A stretch of 64,000 nt of DNA from assembly GCF_011397635.1 (NCBI RefSeq), contig NC_064762.1, forward strand, positions 23,399,479 to 23,463,478, read 5' to 3'. Position numbers and translations under genes: made by a program. The stretch comes from Epinephelus fuscoguttatus (Eukaryota > Chordata > Actinopteri > Perciformes > Serranidae). Position 1 is the first letter of the stretch. Every line of letters begins with the position of its first letter. Shown here one piece after another: positions 23,650-34,800 of this stretch. The notes under the pieces are model-generated. The model saw only the letters and a program-made list of their open reading frames with translations, was not told the origin of the DNA and did not search any database.

Positions 23650-26340
23650 TCCTCACTGAGGACATTTATGCAGTCACGGGTGTTATAAATTGTAAAAACG
23701 TAATACTAACGATCACAATAATCACCCTAAACTTTTAGTAGTCTGTGCTGAATACCAGAGTCCACAACGCCACGCCTGTAACCACTTTTTTTCCCCTCAA
23801 ATACAAAGTCTATGCTTTTATTTTGAATGCGGAGTCCTCCCAGTCGTTCCCGTGTATCCCTGGTGGCTTAATGTAGCTCTAAACTATGACCACAGGAGGG
23901 CAGCAGAGCACAGCCAGCATTTATCATTTATTCTTTTTAAAACCATTGTTTGTCTTGGATTAACCTACTAATGCTGCATTGCTAATTCCCAGGTTGGATG
24001 CCTCTTATCATACATGCATCTTTATTGTTAAATTCATTTAAAATCACCCTAATTTTGGTTTTTATTTTAGGAGAGTCCTTCAATAAAAAACATCACATCT
24101 AATGTATCTGAGGGGCGAACAGGGAGAACTTGCTTGGACACCTGGGCGACAACAATAAACCAATGTCCAATTCGTCAGGTTTCTTTGAGTGTGGTGACCC
24201 ATTTATTTTCACACGTGCTCACATACACACAGGTAAAACATTGTATGTCCATACTTCATCTCAGGTAAGTTTCCACTTAACAGTTTCTGACTCCATCACA
24301 GGTTAGTGTCCATCCAACAGCTGAAAGGTAGGGTCAAAGGTCAGTTTCCATTCATCAATTTCAGTTTCAAGAGGCTACAAACTCTTTATGCTCCCACACT
24401 TAACACGGTCTTAAAACTGTTTGCTTACACACACCTGCTGCTCATCACCTGCACCTTACCTATATTACCTGTGGTTTTCCTGTTCTAGTGAGCAACCCTG
24501 TGTACAAACAACAAACCTGCATCTATTAACATGTAATTGCCATTAGTTAATCGCAAACCAAAACAAATATAAAGAATGTTATTGTGGCTCCAGCAGTTAA
24601 TATAAATCCATCCAGGACTCCCATAAAAGCAATGAAGTATATCTTCTTCTAGTTTTTGAAGACATTTTAGCCTTATCCTTCAAGATCAGTCTCTGGTTTG
24701 TCAGATGTTGAATATTCATTTGTATTTAATTCATTTAATGTTGCAGAAAGGTGAATACATTACAGCAATGGCGACCTCTCCTGAGTCTGTTGGGAACAGG
24801 AGATGGAAAACAGGAGAGAGTGCACGTAGTCATTAAATATTATGGACCAATTTAGCGCCAATCAAGACTACTCAGACATCAACACACGGCCAAGTACTTA
24901 TCATCATGTACAAAAAAAAATCCTGCTATCAACGAACAGATAAACTTTACAGCTTAGATTAAGAAAATCAAGACAGTGTGCTCTACCTGCTGATACATGC
25001 CTTACATTCAAATAAAAAGATAAGTGCCATATAAATCCAACAGGCCTGATAGTAACCTCACACGCATGTTCTGTTCAACCTTTACCAGCTCAGTGAGCTT
25101 TTTGCCCTCATACTATATGCCTGTAGTGCACTTTATTCTCCCATGACATTTCGCATCTTCACCAGATTGTTCAAAGACCTCAGAGCCTCCCACCTTAGGT
25201 TACATGACAGTGAGTCAAAGACAATTCTCTCCCATCATGTTTGTCTGTGCCAAGCAGCAATAAATAACATCCATCTGGGGGACTTTCGCTCCAGTCGGTG
25301 GGATATGAAAGCAGCCCTGTCTCTCTACACCTTCTCTTATTGTTTCTTCTGTTCCTCCCTTTGATACTTCACTTTGATAAACTGAAAGACTAACTTGAAA
25401 GATATCAGTTAATCTTTGTACAGTCACTTAAAATCATGTCTCAGAAGCCATATACACGCCTCTGTTTTTGTGCTGAAGTTGTCGAGGATCTGCACCGACT
25501 TTAAGGGACCGTTCAACCACAAATCAAAAGTACATATTCTTACTCTTACCTGCAGTGCTCTTTAACACTTAAACACATATTATTTTGGTGTGAGTTGGCA
25601 AATGCTGGAGATATCAGTCATAGAGATGTTTCCCTACTCTCCAATACAGTGGCGTAAGGTAGTGACGATGGGCCCCAGTGCACACTCCTATAATGGGCCC
25701 TACTGCACCCTAGTTACACACTGCTGCTTTTATGTCATACGTGCTTGCAGATGTCCCCAGCTTGTCAATCTTGATAGATTTTGCACCTGAGCGAGCTGCT
25801 GTAAATCGTATCGTCTCATTACATGATTAAACAGAGACTTTATATTGGACAACATCAACATACATATTACCCAGCAATCATCTTTAGATTTCTGTATATG
25901 ACAAAAACTACAAGAAAAAACGGGAAATTATTAGTTTAATCAAATAGTTTTTTATAGTTATATAATTTTATAATTTTTATGCTTTATGCAGAATAAGCCT
26001 AGAATTTGTTAGGGATTGATATTATTTTACAAAAACAGAAAACAATGATGGAGATGGGTTTGACTTTTTCAGGGCATAGATAGAAAATTGAGCCCAGTCT
26101 CATTCCGAAGTCGTTCAAATCCTGTGCTTGGGCAGTGACTTGCGGCATCAAAAACCAATGAAAAAAGGCGTCCTTTAACGTCGGCATGATGCGCGGCTGG
26201 TTGCCGTTATAGTTTATTTGTGCCCATTGCGTTAGGGCAAGGACAAAAGTTAAGGAGGTGAAAGTTCGACTGGGGCGGGCAGGAGGGCTGGTGGATGGGT
26301 CAAACAAACACCGACCTTCACCCACGAGAGCGGTGTTTGC
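23650..26340. other. Intergenic, no gene seen
   Basis: Between YPEL5 and PLB1. Holds a fragment of the 42069 repeat family near 25503-25640 and, at 25650-25720, a 'cagtggcgtaaggtagtgacg' stretch typical of another MITE. Sequence from about 26000 belongs to the repeat that surrounds the minisatellite. No open frame of known family. Confidence 0.5.
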
Positions 26341-26374
26341 GTCCCGAAAGATTATAAAGCCAAACCCTGTTCTT

Positions 26375-27685
26375 TTTTCCTAAACCTGATCACATGTTCC
26401 TGTTGCCTAAACCTAACCATGTGTTTTTGTTGCCTAAACCTAACCACGTGTCTTTGTTGCCAAAACCCAACCACGTGTTTGTGTTGCCAAAACCCAACCA
26501 CGTGTTTTTGTTGCCTAAACCCAACCACGTGTTTTTGTTGCCAAAACCCAACCATGTGTTTTTGTTGCCTAAACCACATGTTTTTGTTGCCCAAACCCAC
26601 TCACCTGTTTTTGTTGCCTAAACCCAACCACATGTTTTTGTTACCCAAACCCAACCACGTGTTTTTGTTGCCCAAACCCACTCACCTGTTTTTGTTGCCT
26701 AAACCCAACCACCTGTTTTTGTTACCCAAACCCAACCATGTTTTTGTTGCCTAAACCATGTGTCTTTGTTGCCTAAACCCAACCACATGTTTTTGTTACC
26801 CAAACCCAACCATGTTTTTGTTGCCTAAACCACAAGTTTTTGTTGCCTAAACCATGTGTCTTTGTTGCCTAAACCCAACCACCTGTTTTTGTTACCCAAA
26901 CCCAACCATGTTTTTGTTGCCTAAACCACAAGTTTTTGTTGCCTAAACCATGTGTCTTTGTTGCCTAAACCCAACCACATGTTTTTGTTACCCAAACCCA
27001 ACCATGTTTTTGTTGCCTAAACCACAAGTTTTTGTTGCCTAAACCATGTGTCTTTGTTGCCTAAACCCAACCACGTGTTTTTGTTGCCTAAACCCAACCA
27101 CATGTTTTTGTTGCCTAAACCCAACCACGTGTTTTTGTTGCCTAAACCCAACCACATGTTTTTGTTGCCTAAACCCAACCACGTGTTTTTGTTGCCCAAA
27201 CCCAACCACATGTTTTTGTTGCCTAAACCCACTCACCTGTTTTTGTTGCCCAAACGCAACCACATGTTTTTGTTACCCAAACCCAACCACGTGTTTTTGT
27301 TGCCTAAACCACGAGTTTTTGTTGCCTAAACCCAACAAGGTGTTTTTGTTGCCTAAACCACGTGTCTTTGTTGCCTAAACCCAACCATGTGTTTTTGTTG
27401 CCTAAACCACGTGTCTTTGTTGCCTAAACCCAACCACATGTTTTTGTTACCCAAACCCGACCATGTGTTTTTGTTGCCTAAACCACGAGTTTTTGTTGCC
27501 TAAACCCAACCACGTGTTTTTGTCGCCCAAACTCAACCACGTGTTTTTGTTGCCTAAACCCAATCACCTGTTTTTGTTGCCCAAACCCAACCACGTGTTT
27601 TTGTTGCCTAAACCCAACCACGTGTTTTTGTTACCCAAACCCAACCACATGTTTTTGTTGCCTAAACCCAACCACGTGTTTTTGA
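26375..27685. repeat. 27-bp minisatellite with E-box core
   Basis: Roughly 45 tandem units of 27 bp, pattern 'cctaaacccaaccacgtg' followed by 'tttttgttg', with variants. Most units keep a CANNTG hexamer: CACGTG, CATGTG, CACATG or CACCTG. Some lack it (cacaag, cacgag) or are shortened. In 26753-27060 four copies of a larger block follow one another with an exact 96-bp period (starts 26753, 26849, 26945, 27041). Because 27 is a multiple of three, long open frames appear on both strands; they are by-products. Confidence 0.95.
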
Positions 27686-27719
27686 ACACGTTGTTGGGGA
27701 CTACACCTGTCAACCAAAT

Positions 27720-28130
27720 CACCGTGCAGAAGGATGCGTGCATCTACTTATGGACTAGAGGCTTGTGCTTGTGACATGTAAACATCAATGATGCCTTTTT
27801 GGCTGAGCTGTAACATTAGCTAGTTCAGTGGTGCCAGGTGAGCTAGCAGCAGATCCTTTTGCACGTCGATACAGTTGGTGGGTGTAGTTCGGTATACAGA
27901 AAATAGTACCTACATGAAACTGTTCACAACAAGGTCTGTGGATTATCTTGAGTAACCAGGTCATGACTTCTGGAAAGAGACTTTACTGTTGAGTTTTTCA
28001 AATGTAGTTTTTTGGTGCTTTGAGCACCACAGGCAGACATCTCTACAGCCGATATCTCCAACACTCGGCAACTCGCACCAAAACAATCAAGATTGATAAA
28101 TAGCACTACAGGTAAGAGGAAAGCTTGAGC
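27720..28130 (-). repeat. Dispersed repeat, inverted relative of 42069-42500
   Basis: The reverse complement of this stretch matches 42069-42500 over most of its length: 'ctacatgaaactgttcacaa', 'gagtttttcaaatgtagttt' and 'ttttggtgctttgagcacca' all have counterparts on the other strand there. A shorter piece is at 25503-25640. No intact gene. Confidence 0.7.
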
Positions 28131-28139
28131 TTTCTTGTA

Positions 28140-29790
28140 TGAAGGACCATTTTTAAAGTTGTAAGAAATCTGATTTGTAGCTGTTCGTCTTAAGTTTAGG
28201 TGAATGAATAAAGTGAAGAATTTTACTTTAATTTATTTCTCATGTGTCTCCACCTCACTTGATTAACCTTTCTTCCAGCTGCAGGTGCTGACCTAAAACA
28301 CATTTTTTCTTCTCAGACTTTAAAAAACAGCCTTGTCCGTGGTGAAACATTGATAGTTTGACCTTTTCTCCAGACGAAGAAGGAAGATGACACGTCAAGT
28401 AAGGCCAATTAATTTTTACTGTTTGCACAGATAATGAAGATGACTGTCACAGTGTTTTTTTTAATTTGCAGATGTGTAACTACAGGACAAACTGTTCAGC
28501 CCGTCTAAGCCTGTTCAAAGATTAGCGTAGATGCGGCAGATAAAAAGCCATGCTTCAGCCGTAGGCTCATGCAGAGTAAATGTCCTTGAGGAAAGATAAC
28601 AGACTGTAAAAGCAGAGCGACCTCATATCTGGATTATGGTAATCATGATTAAAGTCGACTCTTCGGTCAGACACAACGTTCATAGTTCTGCAGCATTAAA
28701 TATCTGCAGGGAGCAACCAGGGCACGATAGAGAGATCATGACTCTACTTTTTTCAGTACAGAGCAAACTTTGAGTCCTTTAAATATGTACAGTTTGTGAC
28801 TTTGTGTACAGCTGTATACAATGCTAATACTGGCAGGATTAGAGGCAGGATTAACGTTAAAAAAACATGGTTAGTTGTTTTCTTAACTTCTTTGCCCTTC
28901 CTTGTGGCCATCCATCATCTCTCTAATCAGAAGAGAGATAAGAGATAGTCAAGCTTTACAACACTGAGGCATTGCTGTTATGTAAAAAAGGGCATTTTCC
29001 CAGCTGTGTTGTCATGATGACAATACAAAGATAATCAGTAAGCATATCATCATCCTCATGCATAGTGAGATTCAAAAGACAAGGTAATCTCCGCTGTTTC
29101 CAAATAATTAAGTGATGTATATGCAAATGTTTAATTAAATTATGGGACAAGAAAAAAAGCACAAAAGTTTCAATAGTGAGTTATGGTGTCACCCACTTTT
29201 AACCCAGTTCTGAGTGAGTGGGAAAATTATTTTCTGTCATTGAACTCATAAAGTCTTAAAGATAAAAAAGAGATAGTTGCAACTATTTGTGTAAATAACT
29301 GAGATAATCTTTCCCCCCATTGCCTCAGTGAAGCTTTGCTTTCTCACACCATGTATCTGTTGTTACAGTCGGCCTTCAAAGTGCCGTAATTCCTGAACTT
29401 ATATTACAGTGGCGAGGTCGAGTCATCATGCCAAGGACTTACGGTATATATTAGGCGTTAAAGAATCAAACCCTCATAAAACAACTTTTTTTGATCAGAT
29501 GGTAAAACTCTCTGGTATGTGGATTTTGTCACCTTTGGATAGAGCCAAGCTAGCAATTTCCCCTCTTTCCAGTCTTTATGGTAAGCTAAACTAACTGGCT
29601 CCAGCTACATGCTTTCTGTACGGATGTGAGAGTGAAAGTGTGCAATGTGTGTGAAACCTAGGAATGAAACAGTTACCGGTTTCATGATAAACTTTCTCTA
29701 CAGTCAGTATTTGCAAATTTGCAGGAAAGCCCAATCAGTCTTTTTTCAGCATTGGTAGTATAAAGACAAAATCGGGATGTGCAGCAAAAT
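28140..29790. other. Intergenic, nothing recognised
   Basis: AT-rich sequence between repeats with no recognisable gene, RNA or element. Small open frames do not resemble known proteins. Confidence 0.5.
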
Positions 29791-29799
29791 GCTGCCTAC

Positions 29800-30020
29800 C
29801 TACTTTTGTTCATACAGAATGTGCCTTTTTCAGGGCAGTGGGGGGCGTGAGCAAGTAACAAAACGTGTAGCTCAACGTGTGACGTAAACAGTGATGTGGG
29901 AGGGAAGCCGCGTCTAGTCAATCTTTCGGCGATTCTCTTGTAAGTCAGCCCGTTCCTCACAGTCCCCGTCATCTGACGGTTAATGGCCTCTTCGTTTGCA
30001 AGGACAAGGAGGGCGCACAT
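29800..30020 (-). pseudogene. Myb/SANT-like DNA-binding domain relic
   Basis: The minus strand reads 'LANEEAINRQMTGTVRNGLT' then 'YKRIAERLTRRGF', which resembles the Myb/SANT-like (trihelix) domains of the second Harbinger protein and of related host genes ('GTVRN..YK.IA.RL...G'). The frame loses similarity after this. No neighbouring transposase frame is seen here. Assignment is from motif memory and is moderate. Confidence 0.45.
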
Positions 30021-30319
30021 TTACTTGTCTCCCAAGTTACTCATCTTTACAGTGTCTTTCAGGTTTGCGTTTCCCTCTTGCTACTAGCTGCTTGTTAATT
30101 CCTGCTATCAGCTGTTTCCTGTGTATCCACCACCAGTGGGTCGCACGTGCAGCATCATTAACAGCTCCTCCCACAAGTCATCAATAGCCCCTCCCGTGGC
30201 AGAAGGCCGCCTTGGTCTTTTTAAACTAAAAGGGTTCCGCCAATATGACTACCCTACAATGCAGAAAATTGTGCACCTCGGACCAACTCGCCAATCTGGC
30301 TCTGTGTATCTAAACGCTC

Positions 30320-31480
30320 ACAGCTTGCCGGCAAAACGGCCCAACATTTGCGGAAGATCTGGCAGTGTAAAAAGGGTTACAGTTTCAAGTACACTGAGTA
30401 ATTGAAAAAATTTGAGCTTTGCCTTCTGGCTCAGCTCCCTCTTCACCAGATGGTCCAACGCAGTGGCCGCACCAAACTGCTGATCCATCTCACGGTCCAT
30501 TCTACCCTCACTCGTGAACAAGTCCTCAAAATACTTGAACTCCCTTGCTTGAGGCAGTAACTCTGCCCCAACCTTGACAGGGCAATCCACTGGTTTCCGG
30601 CAGAGAACCATGGCCTCAGATTTGGATGTGCTGACTCTCATCCCGACTGCTTCAAACTTGGCTACAAACCGCCCCAGTGCCTGCTGGAGGTCATGGTCTG
30701 GAAAAGCCAACAGAACCACATCATCTGCAAACAGCAGAGATGCAATTCTGAGGCTCTCAAACAGGACCCCCCCCCTTGTTGCCCCTCGAGATCCTGTCCA
30801 TGAATATCACAAACATGATCAGTGACATGGGACAACCCTGGCGGAGGCCAACGCCCACTGAGAACATGTTTGACTGTGTATGTGGACACAGCTCTCACTT
30901 TGGACATATAGGGACCTGTTTGCTCGTAGCAGCGAGCCCAGTACCCCGTAGTCCCACAGTACCCCCCACAAGACCCCAGAGGGATGCGGTCGTAAGCCTT
31001 CTCCATGTCCACAAAACACATGTAGACTGGATGGGCAAACTTCCATGACCCCTCAAGCTGCTTCGCAAGAGTAAAGAGCTGGTCCACTGTTCAATGGCCA
31101 GGATGGAATCCGCATTACTTCTCCTGAATCCAAGGTTCGACAATCGGTCAGAGCTTTCTTTTAAGCACCCTGAAGTAAACTTTACCCGGGAGGCTGAGCA
31201 GTGTGATACCCAGAAAGTTGGATCACACCTTCCTTTTTTGAAAAGGGAACCACCACCCCAGTCTGCCACTCCACAGGCACTGCACCTGACACTGAAAAGG
31301 TGTGTCAGCCAAGATAGCCCCAAAGCATCCAGAGCCTTCAGCATCTCAGGGCGAATCTCATCCACACCTGGCGCCTTGCTGCTCGGGATCATTTTGACTA
31401 CCTCAGCAACCTCTTCCAGGGATATGGGCGACAGTGATAATATCATTTTGGTCACCATAATCGGGTATGAAATTTTCATA
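30320..31480 (-). pseudogene. Old copy of the RTE/Rex3-like LINE, internal fragment
   Basis: In several minus-strand frames the fragment reads 'SLEEVAEVVKMIPSSKAPGV', 'MLKALDALGLSWLTHLFSV', 'MCFVDMEKAYDRIPLG', 'GMRVSTSKSEAMVL' and 'LVKRELSQKAKL'. These match the reverse transcriptase of the element at 57016-60240. The endonuclease part and the 3' end are missing and frameshifts are frequent, so it is older than the 57-kb copy. Confidence 0.85.
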
Positions 31481-31708
31481 CCGTGTCATGTTTTGTCACA
31501 CTGATGATGGCTCTTTAGCTGAAACATGTCATTTATTGCAGATGAAAATTAGCCTGTATGGCCTTTCTATAGTCCAGAAATAGAATCCCATTAACACCCT
31601 GGAGTTCACTCTCACTCATTATTAGAATAAAACTTTCATTATCAGTATCATTGTAAAACCTTATGGCCTCGTCCTTTGGACAAGCAGGCCAGTCCCTCCC
31701 CCCTCTGC

Positions 31709-31716
31709 ATATTTAT
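31709..31716 (+). promoter_or_regulatory. TATA-like sequence upstream of PLB1
   Basis: 'ATATTTAT' lies about 104 bases before the first PLB1 ATG, in a suitable place for a TATA box. Not a perfect consensus. Confidence 0.35.
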
Positions 31717-31722
31717 GATCCT

Positions 31723-31759
31723 CATTATCAGTTATTCTGACCAGGTATAACTGATAATG
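31723..31759. promoter_or_regulatory. Perfect 13-bp inverted repeat at the PLB1 5' end
   Basis: Arms 'cattatcagttat' (31723-31735) and 'ataactgataatg' (31747-31759) are exact reverse complements with an 11-base spacer. Each arm contains a GATA motif (TTATCA/TGATAA). It may be a paired GATA-factor site near the start of transcription or a hairpin in the 5' leader. Confidence 0.5.
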
Positions 31760-31812
31760 ACACTGGAAGACGGCTGACCAACAGAGAGAGGAGAAGGCTG
31801 CAGAAAAGATCC

Positions 31813-34800
31813 ATGAGGACAGAATCATTAAAGATCAGAGAGATGAAGCTTCCACAGCTATTTCTGCTCACAGTCCTGGGGCTCACATGGACGACAGGTT
31901 TCCACCGTTTGCCTAATTTAATGCTGATGTCTTGTTAATGCTGCAGTTTTTAAAAATCTGACAGGAGAAACTGATAATCACTGTTTGAAACTGCTATAGA
32001 GGATCTGAACATTATAAATCATGCATTGTAAAGGACAATTTTTGGGGAATGAAGCTGGATTTGATGGTTCTGAATTTCACTACATTTTTTGAAATGATGA
32101 GGAAAGAGTAGCTGTAAAAAATGACAGGTGACCTTTTAATGACATTTAATTCGCTGATGTAGCATATCAATATCTCAGTGTAATATATATATGTGCCTCT
32201 TAAGAGGAGTGGGTTTGAACACTTTTGAGCTGAGCACAGTTGAATGTAGAATCACTACCACGAGCATAATGTGGAGACACGCTTTGATGTGTTTGAAGGT
32301 CAAGTTGTAGGAACAAAAGTTACCCAGTGTGCTCAGCAGCCACATTTAAATACTCTGCACGGCTGTTCAGTTGTTAAAAATGATATTCGATCCACTATAT
32401 TGCATGTGTGTTCCTAATTGTTTACTTTTCCTGATTTCAGTAACTGGGCTGCCCTGCACTCAGCTGTTCCCCTCTCAGTCGCCCCCTTCAAATGGTAAGT
32501 CAGATTATCAGACCCTGACTTCTGTTAAAGGCTTTGGTCCAGTTGATTTTCCCAACTGTTGCAATGGATGGAATTACATCTACATGTTATGTAACAAATG
32601 AAAAATAAAGCCGTGTGTAAAAATACAAAACTATGTGCATTATACTACATTACAATGTATAGGCAAAAGCCATAAAAATAATCTTTTAAAAAAGGCAAAA
32701 ATGTTTATTTTTACTTTTCATGCTTGATGCAGTACAACTAATACTTGCATACTTTTACTGCAGCTAAACCATGAATGCAGGCCTTTTACTTGTAATAGAG
32801 TATTTTTATAGTGTAGCATTGTTACTTTTACTAAAGTAAAGGATCTGAATACGTCTTCCACCACTGATGCATTTATACACTAACTAAATATCGCAAACAA
32901 ATTATCAGCCCTTTTTTTATATCCACCCTCATAACTCTAGTGCAAAATATTTCATTTCTGATTTGCAACATATATTTCTCTATCTCAGTGCTGAGATTCA
33001 ATACATATGATTATTTTTTCTCTAGTTAACAGCGTTACGCCCTCAGATGTAGCCGTGCTTTCCTCCATTGGACTTCACGCACACAGGTGAGCACAAGTTA
33101 CAGTTTAGTTTCAACCATGAGGTGATGTTTGCACCATGAGGTCTAAAAGTCAGCAGCATAAAGACATGATCGTACTGTGGTTATTTCTTTTCGTACAGCA
33201 CTGAGTTGTCCACGGTGGTATCAAGACTCAGAGGTAAGACAGTTTTATTTTGTTGCCGAATGTTCCTTAAATAATTATTTAACTCCTTTAAGTTAATCAC
33301 TGCACTCTTATTTGTTTCTGCTGCTTTCACACAGCCTTGTTGGGAAAGGTCCAGTAACTGCTGCTAAATCAGAATTGAACTTTTATTAACTATTATTGGC
33401 TAACAGTTTGAATAAACAGCGTAATTCATCTGAAGAGGTTGATATGATCTTCTATTACACTACTGTGCGGTATCTTTACTACACTGATATCTACACCGAA
33501 CGCGATAATTTGAAACAATGAACCCCAACACTCGCCACACACCAGGCCTGTGTCTGTTATCTTTGCTAAAGAGATTAATGAAATAAAAAGTTCTGTACTT
33601 CATGCAGATAAAAGAGTGACTGACAATAAAGCTCACAGTTGTTGACCAAAGTGTGATTTAACTTTTCCTCTGAATAAAATGTCAGTCCAGGATTTGCAAC
33701 CATTTTGAAACACTGCAATGTTTTAATCTGATTTATTAGAATGAAGATATTTAATTTATTTTATTGTCATTACTTTTTACATTACTGGGCATGAATAAAA
33801 CAATTCGTGTGAGTGAATTAGGTGTCAAGTCAATGTAAAGACGGGATTAGACACAAAATTCATGTGGTGCTATGTACGTGATGTGAATTAAGCGAAACGC
33901 ACAAATTAAGCGTCACGAAAGAAGCGAGTAGCTCCTTTTTGCATCATACACTTCTCAAGAGTTTAAAAACCTGATTTCAGCAACCAATTTGCACGGCGAT
34001 AGCCAGTCAGGATTGAGATCCTCTGGGGACATATGATGCTGAGGACATACTGGAGGAAGTTCATTCATTGATTTAGAGATTTCATGTGTGTATGACGCGA
34101 GTCAACGCAAAATATTCTAGCTTTCAAACTCACACGAGTAATGTGACACAAAAATTTGAATCATGTTTGGTGTGAACATTAGATTACCAGAGTTGTTCTA
34201 TTGTTGCTATAATAAACCAGAGATACTCAACTTACTTTGCCTGGGGGCCACTTTTGCTAGATGACAGGAGGCCAGGGGCCAGAGCAGCAGGTCAGGTGTA
34301 TGCTTAGCCCGGACCTCTGTCGGGAGGCCCGGGACATCTTCCTCTGGCACTTTTTCTTTATCAACAAGCTCTTCCCAATGTGAATCAGTTTATTTTCATT
34401 TTAAATTAGAAAATGGTTGAAGGGGACCATCTGGCACTATATCGCAGGCCAGATTTGGCCCATGGGCCAAAAATTGAGTATCACTGTAATAGAGGTAAAA
34501 AAAAAAAAAAAAATCCTCAAAATGATTAATCAAATATTATAACTATTACAGATACATTTTCCGTCATTTGACTACCTGATTAGTGGTTTCACCTACAAAC
34601 TTGCGTTAACGTCTCTCCATCAGAGCTGCTGACCCTGTTCAACCCTGCGCTCATCAGTCCTCTCTCAGATGAAACAAACCTGTATGCTCCTCAGTTTGTT
34701 CAACACAGGTACAGACAGCACTTTACAACACATGAGAAGTATCGTACCAACAACTCTATCTGCTTTCAATGATTTATTGTTTTGTCGTTGGCTTGTAGCT

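Noticed and set aside
26375..27685. CRISPR-like array
   Set aside because: Units are contiguous with no unique spacers, and the genome is a vertebrate.
26352..27774. Several long open frames on both strands with 9-residue repeats (for example 'LPKPNHVFL')
   Set aside because: The tandem unit is 27 bp, a multiple of three, so a unit without stops stays open in many frames. No start context, no splice evidence and both strands are equally open. It is a minisatellite.
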